NCBI GenBank assembly: GCA_902803585.1
Contig: CADCQO010000026.1
Span: 1-5,392 of the forward strand
Source: an uncultured Ruminococcus sp.
GTDB lineage: Bacteria; Bacillota; Clostridia; Oscillospirales; Acutalibacteraceae
Direction: 5' to 3'
DNA length: 5,392 nt
In this document: one piece after another, positions 1 through 5,392 of the stretch
Position numbering within the stretch: position 1 is the stretch's first letter
Layout: every line of letters starts with the position of its first letter
The notes under the pieces: model-generated
The model's database searches: none
The model's input: the letters and a program-made list of their open reading frames with translations, nothing else
What the model was told of the DNA's origin: nothing
Translations under genes and position numbers: made by a program

Positions 1-1587
1 GGTAAACATTCCAATGTCGGTGTAGAAACGTGCAGTAATGTCGTTATAGTTGCCTGTGCCCATATGCAGATAACGGCGGATACCGTCTGCCTCTCTGCGG
101 ACAACCAGCAGAATTTTACAGTGTGTTTTCAGTCCTGCCAGACCATAAATAACGTGACAGCCTGCTTTTTCCAGTTTCTTTGCCCAGCCGATATTGTTTT
201 CTTCATCAAAGCGGGCTTTCAGCTCTACCAATACTGTCACCTGCTTGCCGTTTTCTGCCGCTTTTATCAATGCAGCAATAACGGGAGAATTACCGCTGAC
301 ACGGTAAAGTGTCTGCTTGATAGCCAGCACATCTTCATCATTTGCCGCCTGATCGATGAACTTTATCACGCTGTCAAAGCTTTCATACGGGTGATGCACC
401 ATTCTGTCTTTTTCACGGATTGCTTCAAAGACATCGTCATAGCCGAAAAAGTCCGCAGGGGGATTGACAGGAATGATCGGGCTGAAACGCAGCTTGTCCA
501 TGCCCTCAAGACCGCCGAATTTAGAAAAGAATGTCAGGTCAAGCGGCCCTGATACCTCATAGATTTCTTTATCCTGCACACCCAGCATTTCTATCAGAAA
601 GGCTTTCAGGCTCTCATCACATCTTGAAAGAATTTCCAGACGTACCGGATCGCCCCGCTGCCGCTTTTTGAGGGAATGCTCAATCTCTACCAACAAGTCA
701 TCTGCTTCTTCGTCAATATCCAGATCGGAATCTCTGGTAATACGGAACGGACAGCATACCTGTATTTCGTGCGGTTTGAACAAATCCGACAGCCTGCTGA
801 TAATGATATCCTCCAACAGAACAAAGGCTCTCCCCGTTTCTGTCGTTACTTCGTAATATCTCGGAAGAATGGACGGTACCTGTACTACCGCAAAAACATC
901 TTCCCCTTCCTTCCGCAGACGCACCGCAATATTCAGACTTTTATTCGCCAGCAGCGGAAACGGACGGGAAGTATCTACTGCCATCGGCGTCAGTACAGGG
1001 AACAGGAATTTGTCAAAATATTCGTCTGCCTGCTGCTTCTGCACCTTGTTCAGCTCTTTCATTTTCAGGAAATTCAGCTTGTGCTTCCTGAGGGCAGGCA
1101 TGATAGAGCGGTGCAGACACGAATACTGTTTCTTGGCAAATTCATGTATTTTTTCGCTCAGTTTTTCAAACTGCTGTACCGGCGTCATGCCTGATTCATC
1201 GGGCACATTGGGTTTGGAGTGCATTCTGTCCATCACTCCCGCTACACGCACCATAAAAAACTCATCCAGATTTGATGCTGTGATCGCCAGAAACTTGACA
1301 CGCTCCAGCACAGGATTGTCTTTTTCAAACGCTTCCTCCAGTACACGGGAATTGAAATCCATCCAGCTCAGTTCCCGATTATGGAACGGAAATTCGGGCG
1401 GAGAATACAGTCTGACAGGTGTCAGAAGGGCATCGGTTTTCGCTTCGGAATGCTTCGACACCTTCACCGCTTTTGGAGTCTTGCCTCCCTTACCCGCTTT
1501 TACGCCCTTTTTGCCGCCGGATTTCTTAGCGGTACTTCCAGCAGCCATTTTTTTAGTTTTTTCGTCATCTTTCTTTTTGGCACTCAA
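1..1587 (-). CDS. ppk1: Polyphosphate kinase 1 (PPK1), N-terminal 529 residues, truncated by window edge
   Basis: PPK1 reversibly transfers the gamma-phosphate of ATP to a growing polyphosphate chain through a phosphohistidine. Seen: an uninterrupted minus-strand frame with the family signature NRELSWMDFNSRVLEEA at residues 70-86, ASNLDEFFMVR at 105-115, LAIKQTLYR ending at Arg429, KARF with Arg459, KTHCK with His489, and YLHMGTGNYN with His508. With an offset of 54 these match E. coli Arg375, Arg405, the phosphorylated His435, and His454. The N-terminal domain, head domain and part of C1 are present; the rest of C1 and all of C2 (roughly 200 residues) lie outside the window. The start is uncertain. 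TTG at 1587 directly follows an in-frame TGA region and has AAAGG 11 bases upstream; ATG at 1548 (residue 14) has no clear ribosome site. Either start leaves a lysine-rich tail absent from the E. coli enzyme. The gene is divergent from the membrane-protein gene and has its own promoter. The family call is firm; the start is not. Confidence 0.96.
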   Translation of the reverse strand, partial: MSAKKKDDEKTKKMAAGSTAKKSGGKKGVKAGKGGKTPKAVKVSKHSEAKTDALLTPVRLYSPPEFPFHNRELSWMDFNSRVLEEAFEKDNPVLERVKFLAITASNLDEFFMVRVAGVMDRMHSKPNVPDESGMTPVQQFEKLSEKIHEFAKKQYSCLHRSIMPALRKHKLNFLKMKELNKVQKQQADEYFDKFLFPVLTPMAVDTSRPFPLLANKSLNIAVRLRKEGEDVFAVVQVPSILPRYYEVTTETGRAFVLLEDIIISRLSDLFKPHEIQVCCPFRITRDSDLDIDEEADDLLVEIEHSLKKRQRGDPVRLEILSRCDESLKAFLIEMLGVQDKEIYEVSGPLDLTFFSKFGGLEGMDKLRFSPIIPVNPPADFFGYDDVFEAIREKDRMVHHPYESFDSVIKFIDQAANDEDVLAIKQTLYRVSGNSPVIAALIKAAENGKQVTVLVELKARFDEENNIGWAKKLEKAGCHVIYGLAGLKTHCKILLVVRREADGIRRYLHMGTGNYNDITARFYTDIGMFT

Positions 1588-1650
1588 AATATCTCAAGCC
1601 TTTCATCAAATTCGTAGAACAAAATGTGTATGAATTATATACTTATGCGT

Positions 1651-1679
1651 ATTATAACAAATTATTTTTCAAAACGCAA
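1651..1679 (-). promoter_or_regulatory. Predicted sigma-A-type promoter of ppk1
   Basis: Read on the minus strand, TTGCGT (1679-1674) and a perfect TATAAT (1656-1651) are 17 bases apart, and TGT just before the -10 makes an extended -10 element. Transcription would start near 1644, giving a leader of about 57 bases before the TTG start. The flanks are very AT-rich. This is a consensus match only; the start site is inferred. Confidence 0.65.
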
Positions 1680-1811
1680 TATTTTCTGTTAATTTTGTTG
1701 TGAGTTTTTACAAATTATGGCAATATCCCCGTTGATGATCTTCCTTTATGCAGCAGTCCGTTTTTTGACATTTTCACCATTTTTATCGACCAATCATCGT
1801 AGAATTGACAA

Positions 1812-1840
1812 TTGTACTCTCCCCGAAAAAAGGGTATAAT
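1812..1840 (+). promoter_or_regulatory. Predicted sigma-A-type promoter of the DUF3592 protein gene
   Basis: A perfect TATAAT lies at 1835-1840, with TTGTAC at 1812-1817 exactly 17 bases upstream. A better -35 word, TTGACA at 1805-1810, is 24 bases away and too far to pair with it. Transcription would start near 1847, leaving a leader of only about 26 bases. The CATCA/TGATG mini-hairpin at 1846-1858 would lie at the very 5' end of the transcript. Consensus match; the start site is inferred. Confidence 0.65.
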
Positions 1841-1857
1841 GATACCATCATTTTGAT

Positions 1858-1864
1858 GAGGAGG
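1858..1864 (+). promoter_or_regulatory. Strong ribosome binding site of the DUF3592 protein gene
   Basis: GAGGAGG, a near-perfect anti-16S match, ends 8 bases before the ATG at 1873. It fixes the start of the membrane-protein gene ahead of the repeat array. Confidence 0.85.
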
Positions 1865-1872
1865 TTTGACTT

Positions 1873-2949
1873 ATGAGCAGCAATTCACCGCAGGAACCGC
1901 TCAATTTCGGCTTTTCTGGAAACGAAAACTGGCTCGGAAGTTCTGATTATCATAACACCAGTCCTATCGGCAGCTATCCCACCAACAATTCCAGTCCTAT
2001 CGGCAGCTATCCCACCAACAATTCCAGTCCTATCGGCAGTTATCCCACCAACAATTCCAGTCCTATCGGCAGTTATCCCGCTGACAATTTCAGTCCTATC
2101 GGCAGTTATTCCCCTGACAATTTCAGTCCTATCGGCAGTTATTCTCCTGACAATTCCAGTCCTATCGGCAGTTATCCTGCTGAAAATTATGGGCATGATA
2201 CAAACAGTTACAGCAGTGTTCAGCCTGCTCATACACAAAACTCTCATCGTGCGGATACCGGAATGACTGTATCCCCTTCCCCGCGACGGCTGCTGACCGG
2301 CTGGCTTGCTGCAACAAGCGCTGCTCTGGTAATACTGTTTTTCTTTCAGCAATTCTGGCCAGTATTGCCATTCGTTCTGCAATTGGCTGCGGGACTGGGT
2401 GTGTATTTTTTGAGTCAGCCGCAGAACCGTACAAAGGAAATGAAAAAGTTTCTTATTGCCGATACTGTCTTTATTTTGCTGCAGATTCCCCTGTGCCTGA
2501 TTTTTCCCGCCTTTTTCCATAAAATGTCTGTGAACGCACTGGCAATGGTATTTGTTTCGTTATTCGTGATCGTGGGCGTTGGAGTAGGTGTTTACAACTT
2601 CCGCACCCTGCACCGTTTAAAAAGAGAATGTACCGAAACCGTACAGGGAATGTGCATTGATGTTCTCCGAAGACGTACACATAGCCACAAGGGCGGCAGT
2701 TCAACCGTTTATTGTCCGGTGTACGAATACTTTTTCAATAACGAACGCTACGAATCCGAATACAGAAACTATTCCAATATCAGGGTACCTCATGTCGGAG
2801 ATGTGGACACTCTCTTGATTAATCCGAAGAATCCTTACGAATTTTACGAACCCAAACGAGATCGGGTGCAGGGCATATTCCTGTATGTGTTCAGCTTCTT
2901 TTTTGCGGGCAGCGGACTTTTCGCTATGTTTAACATATTGCTGCATTAA
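1873..2949 (+). CDS. DUF3592-like multi-pass membrane protein with an N-terminal SPIGSY repeat region
   Basis: The function is unknown. The 358-residue protein has three parts. Residues 1-137 are a disordered-looking, Ser/Pro/Tyr/Asn-rich region holding seven 11-residue repeats (28-104). Hydrophobic segments lie at about 144-160, 163-181, 193-213 and 221-241. Residues about 252-331 resemble DUF3592: a VQGMCIDV strand, a basic RRRTH turn, YCPVYEYFFNNERY, then VGDVDTLLINPKNPYEFY, which fits the family pattern of a PVYEY-like strand, a conserved G and a final NPxNP-like loop. A last hydrophobic segment follows at about 333-357. Positive charges (RR 138-139; R/K at 186-192; R/K/H at 244-251) predict a cytosolic N-terminus and a cytosolic DUF3592 domain. 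There is no signal peptide or sorting motif. The start is set by GAGGAGG 8 bases upstream. It is monocistronic by appearance, with its own promoter, and valS downstream has another. The reading frame is certain; the DUF3592 assignment is from memory of the family pattern. Confidence 0.88.
   Translation: MSSNSPQEPLNFGFSGNENWLGSSDYHNTSPIGSYPTNNSSPIGSYPTNNSSPIGSYPTNNSSPIGSYPADNFSPIGSYSPDNFSPIGSYSPDNSSPIGSYPAENYGHDTNSYSSVQPAHTQNSHRADTGMTVSPSPRRLLTGWLAATSAALVILFFFQQFWPVLPFVLQLAAGLGVYFLSQPQNRTKEMKKFLIADTVFILLQIPLCLIFPAFFHKMSVNALAMVFVSLFVIVGVGVGVYNFRTLHRLKRECTETVQGMCIDVLRRRTHSHKGGSSTVYCPVYEYFFNNERYESEYRNYSNIRVPHVGDVDTLLINPKNPYEFYEPKRDRVQGIFLYVFSFFFAGSGLFAMFNILLH
1954..2184 (+). repeat. Tandem 33-bp coding repeat, seven copies
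   Basis: Seven head-to-tail 33-bp units begin at 1954, 1987, 2020, 2053, 2086, 2119 and 2152, each coding for an 11-residue unit of the type N-x-SPIGSY-P/S-x-x. The core AGTCCTATCGGCAG is identical in all seven, including third codon positions. Differences fall in the flanks: AGC to AGT before TAT from the third copy on, and ACCAAC to GCTGAC or CCTGAC from the fourth. The unit is a multiple of three, so gain or loss of copies would keep the frame. Confidence 0.97.
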
Positions 2950-3016
2950 CGCTCAGACAGGAACACAAAAAACAGATGAAAGCTCCGCTCTGACCGCTGA
3001 CTGTCCTATTATGGGA

Positions 3017-3045
3017 TTGACAAAACCGGCGTTTAGTGGGATAAT
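3017..3045 (+). promoter_or_regulatory. Predicted strong promoter of valS
   Basis: A perfect TTGACA at 3017-3022 is followed after 17 bases by GATAAT at 3040-3045, preceded by TGG, which forms an extended -10. This is the best promoter in the window. Transcription would start near 3052, giving a leader of about 50 bases. The preceding stretch 2950-3016 shows no terminator with a T-run, so some read-through from the upstream gene is possible. Confidence 0.75.
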
Positions 3046-3056
3046 TAGTTGAACAA

Positions 3057-3073
3057 GTGTGCTGTATGTACAC
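3057..3073 (+). other. Small stem-loop at the 5' end of the valS leader
   Basis: GTGTGC (3057-3062) pairs with GTACAC (3068-3073) through five Watson-Crick pairs and one G-U pair around a TGTAT loop. It would start only about five bases after the predicted transcription start. A 5'-terminal hairpin of this kind could protect the transcript, but the stem is short and may be chance. Confidence 0.35.
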
Positions 3074-3088
3074 GAGAAAACCATATCC

Positions 3089-3094
3089 GGAGGA
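3089..3094 (+). promoter_or_regulatory. Ribosome binding site of valS
   Basis: GGAGGA, with GGAGG ending 8 bases before the ATG at 3102, selects this start. No other in-frame start with a comparable site is seen nearby. Confidence 0.85.
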
Positions 3095-3101
3095 ATTACG
3101 A

Positions 3102-5392
3102 ATGAAGGAAAAAGAACTGGCGAAAGCCTATGCTCCCGGCGAATTTGAAGACAGAATCTATCGCTTCTGGGAAGAAAGCGGCTTTTTTCATGCCGAAATT
3201 GATGAAAACAAGAAACCCTATACCATTATGATGCCGCCTCCTAATATCACAGGTCAGCTTCATATGGGCCACGCACTCGACAATACTTTGCAGGATATCC
3301 TTATCCGTTTCAAAAGAATGCAGGGATACAGTGCTTTGTGGCTGCCCGGCACAGACCATGCTTCTATTGCAACAGAAGCCAAAATCGTTGAAGCCATGCG
3401 CAAGGAAGGCGTTACCAAAGAAGAAATCGGCCGTGAAAAATTTCTCGAACGTGCATGGAACTGGCGGAAGGAATACGGCGGAAGAATCGTCAGACAGCTC
3501 AGAAAAATGGGTTCGTCCGCTGACTGGGAACGTGAACGCTTCACAATGGATGAGGGCTGCAGCAAGGCCGTTAAACAGGTCTTTGTCAACCTCTACAACA
3601 AGGGTCTGATCTATCGGGGCGAAAGAATCATCAACTGGTGTCCCCATTGTCTTACATCTATTTCAGACGCAGAAGTAAACTATCAGGAACAGGCAGGTCA
3701 TTTCTGGCATCTGCGCTATCCTCTCAAGGACGGTTCCGGCTATATCAATCTGGCAACTACCCGTCCTGAAACATTACTGGGTGATACTGCTGTTGCTGTC
3801 AATCCGAAGGACGAACGCTATCAAGAACTGGTCGGAAAGACTGTTATCCTGCCGATCGTTCACCGTGAGATCCCGATCATTGCAGATGATTATGTAGAGA
3901 TGGATTTCGGTACAGGCGTTGTTAAGATCACTCCCGCCCATGACCCGAACGACTTTGAAGTTGGTCTGCGTCACGATCTGCCTGTCATCAATGTTATGAC
4001 AGATGATGCAAAAATCACTGACGATTATCCCCAGTATGCGGGCATGGATCGCTATGAAGCAAGAAAAGCAATTGTTGCTGATCTGGAAAAAGAAGGCGCA
4101 CTCGTTAAAATAGAGGATTATTCGCACAATGTCGGCACCTGCTACCGCTGTTCCACAACCGTTGAACCAAGAGTTTCAAAACAGTGGTTCGTTAAAATGA
4201 AACCGCTCGCAGGCCCCGCTATTGATGCCGTTAAGAATGACGATACACAGTTTGTACCGCCCCATTTTGAAAAAACCTATTTCCATTGGCTGGAAAATAT
4301 CCGTGACTGGTGTATTTCCCGTCAGCTCTGGTGGGGTCATCAGATTCCCGCTTTCTACTGCGACAGCTGCGGCGAAACAGTCGTTACCAAAGAGAATGAG
4401 GCTGTTTGTCCGAAATGCGGCAGGAAAATGCGTCAGGATCCCGATACCCTTGATACATGGTTCTCCTCTGCATTGTGGCCGTTCAGTACACTGGGCTGGC
4501 CTGAAAAGACACCCGAAATGGACTATTTCTATCCGACAAATGTACTGGTCACAGGCTATGATATTATTCCCTTCTGGGTCATGAGAATGATGTTCAGCGG
4601 TATCGAACATACAGGCAAAGTGCCGTTTGATACTGTACTGATTCACGGTCTTATCAGAGATGCGCAGGGTCGCAAGATGAGTAAATCGCTCGGCAACGGT
4701 ATTGACCCGCTTGAGGTCATTAACCAGTACGGTGCAGATGCCCTCCGTCTGACATTGATAACCGGTAATGCCCCCGGCAGCGATATGCGTTATTCTGAAG
4801 AGAAAATCACCGCAAGCCGCAACTTTGCCAACAAGCTCTGGAACGCTGCCCGCTTTATCCGCATGAATATCGAAGGGCATGAGGTAAAGAACGAATTGCC
4901 CGATACCCTCACGACAGAGGATAAGTGGATCGTTTCTACCCTCAATACCGTTATCAGGGAAGTAACAGAAAATCTCGAAAAATATGAACTCGGCATTGCC
5001 GTACAGAAGCTGTATGACTTTATCTGGGACTGCCTGTGTGACTGGTATATCGAACTCACAAAGTCCCGTTTGCAGAGCGAGGGCGAGAATGCACAGAATG
5101 CCCGTCAGGTACTGGTATGGGTACTGGACAAGGCACTCAAGCTCCTCCACCCGTTCATGCCGTTCATTACAGAGGAATTGTGGCAGGCACTCCCGCACGA
5201 GGGTGAAACCATTATGCTGCAGTCCTTCCCCGTTTATGACGAAAAGAATAACTATCCTGCTGCTGCCCGTGAAATGACAATGGTCATGGACGCTATCAAG
5301 ACCATTCGTATCCGCCGTGCAGAAATGAACGTTCCGCCGTCACGCAAAACAAAGGTCTACATTGCCGCTAAGGAACAAACTCCCTTTGAAAA
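3102..5392 (+). CDS. valS: Valyl-tRNA synthetase, N-terminal 763 residues, truncated by window edge
   Basis: This cytosolic class I aminoacyl-tRNA synthetase activates valine with ATP and loads it on tRNA-Val. Seen: PPPNITGQLHMGHA with the HIGH-type motif HMGH at residues 54-57; the editing (CP1) domain with TTRPET at 219-224 and HDPNDF at 280-285; RDWCISRQLWWGHQIP at 401-416, a ValRS-family motif; and KMSKS at 525-529. Cys pairs at 180/183, 347/350, 420/423 and 436/439 form CxxC knuckles likely to bind zinc. The anticodon-binding helical domain runs from about 605, including DKWIVSTLN and CDWYIELTK. Bacterial ValRS is usually near 880 residues, so about 115, including the C-terminal coiled-coil arm, fall outside the window. 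All catalytic motifs are intact. The start has GGAGGA at good spacing and lies about 50 bases after an extended -10 promoter. No T-box leader is present. Confidence 0.98.
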   Translation, partial: MKEKELAKAYAPGEFEDRIYRFWEESGFFHAEIDENKKPYTIMMPPPNITGQLHMGHALDNTLQDILIRFKRMQGYSALWLPGTDHASIATEAKIVEAMRKEGVTKEEIGREKFLERAWNWRKEYGGRIVRQLRKMGSSADWERERFTMDEGCSKAVKQVFVNLYNKGLIYRGERIINWCPHCLTSISDAEVNYQEQAGHFWHLRYPLKDGSGYINLATTRPETLLGDTAVAVNPKDERYQELVGKTVILPIVHREIPIIADDYVEMDFGTGVVKITPAHDPNDFEVGLRHDLPVINVMTDDAKITDDYPQYAGMDRYEARKAIVADLEKEGALVKIEDYSHNVGTCYRCSTTVEPRVSKQWFVKMKPLAGPAIDAVKNDDTQFVPPHFEKTYFHWLENIRDWCISRQLWWGHQIPAFYCDSCGETVVTKENEAVCPKCGRKMRQDPDTLDTWFSSALWPFSTLGWPEKTPEMDYFYPTNVLVTGYDIIPFWVMRMMFSGIEHTGKVPFDTVLIHGLIRDAQGRKMSKSLGNGIDPLEVINQYGADALRLTLITGNAPGSDMRYSEEKITASRNFANKLWNAARFIRMNIEGHEVKNELPDTLTTEDKWIVSTLNTVIREVTENLEKYELGIAVQKLYDFIWDCLCDWYIELTKSRLQSEGENAQNARQVLVWVLDKALKLLHPFMPFITEELWQALPHEGETIMLQSFPVYDEKNNYPAAAREMTMVMDAIKTIRIRRAEMNVPPSRKTKVYIAAKEQTPFE

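Noticed and set aside
869..1633. 254-codon plus-strand open frame opposite ppk1
   Set aside because: It lies wholly antisense to a strongly conserved PPK1 frame, its protein is Ser/Phe-rich with no family motif, and it lacks a good ribosome site.
1687..1692. TTAACA on the minus strand upstream of the ppk1 -35, as a PhoP box
   Set aside because: Only one good hexamer is present; the neighbouring hexamers at 11-base spacing do not match, so a direct-repeat PhoP box is not supported.
1765..1770. Additional TTGACA word as a second promoter for the DUF3592 gene
   Set aside because: No -10-like hexamer is found at 16-18 bases downstream.
1734..1798. GATGAT/ATCATC inverted pair in the divergent intergenic region
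   Set aside because: Six bases with a gap of more than 50 is expected by chance in AT-rich DNA.
1954..2184. 33-bp periodic repeat as a possible CRISPR array
   Set aside because: Units are directly adjacent with no unique spacers, and they code in frame within a gene.
1885..2520. 211-codon minus-strand open frame with ITADRTEIV-type repeats
   Set aside because: Its repeats are only the complement of the 33-bp coding repeat; the plus strand has the promoter, the GAGGAGG site and the domain match.
2950..3016. Possible transcription terminator after the DUF3592 gene
   Set aside because: Only weak, widely spaced complements (GACAG/CTGTC, TCAGA/TCTGA) exist and no T-run follows.
4176..5198. 340-codon minus-strand open frame inside valS
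   Set aside because: It is a shadow of the highly conserved ValS frame, with a Cys/His/Phe-rich product typical of antisense reading and no family motif recognised.

Overview
The window holds three genes: the start of a polyphosphate kinase gene on the minus strand (running off the left edge), a complete gene for a repeat-bearing DUF3592-type membrane protein on the plus strand, and most of valS on the plus strand (running off the right edge). Moderate base composition, strong GGAGG-type ribosome binding sites, sigma-A-like promoters with AT-rich spacers, and the style of the ValS and PPK1 proteins suggest a Gram-positive anaerobe of the Clostridia, possibly Ruminococcus/Oscillospiraceae. That placement is an inference from sequence style, not from a marker gene.

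Layout. Bases 1-1587 (minus) encode the first 529 residues of polyphosphate kinase 1, cut inside the catalytic C1 domain just after both family histidines. It has an unusual lysine-rich N-terminal tail. Bases 1588-1872 are a divergent intergenic region with one good promoter facing each way. Bases 1873-2949 (plus) encode a 358-residue protein: a low-complexity N-terminus with seven 11-residue SPIGSY repeats, about five membrane segments, and a DUF3592-like domain between the fourth and fifth. Bases 2950-3101 are a short intergenic region with a strong extended -10 promoter, a small leader hairpin and a GGAGG site. Bases 3102-5392 (plus) encode the first 763 residues of valyl-tRNA synthetase, missing only the C-terminal end.

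How the genes relate. Nothing shows that the three form one pathway. Each appears to have its own promoter. Polyphosphate synthesis and tRNA-Val charging are housekeeping or stress functions, and the membrane protein is of unknown role. I see no mobile element, CRISPR array, tRNA, rRNA or defence system, and no convincing case for a whole new system. The points most worth a second look are the 33-bp tandem repeat with a core conserved even at synonymous sites, the period-3 lysine array on the PPK1 tail, and the lack of room for a T-box leader in front of valS.
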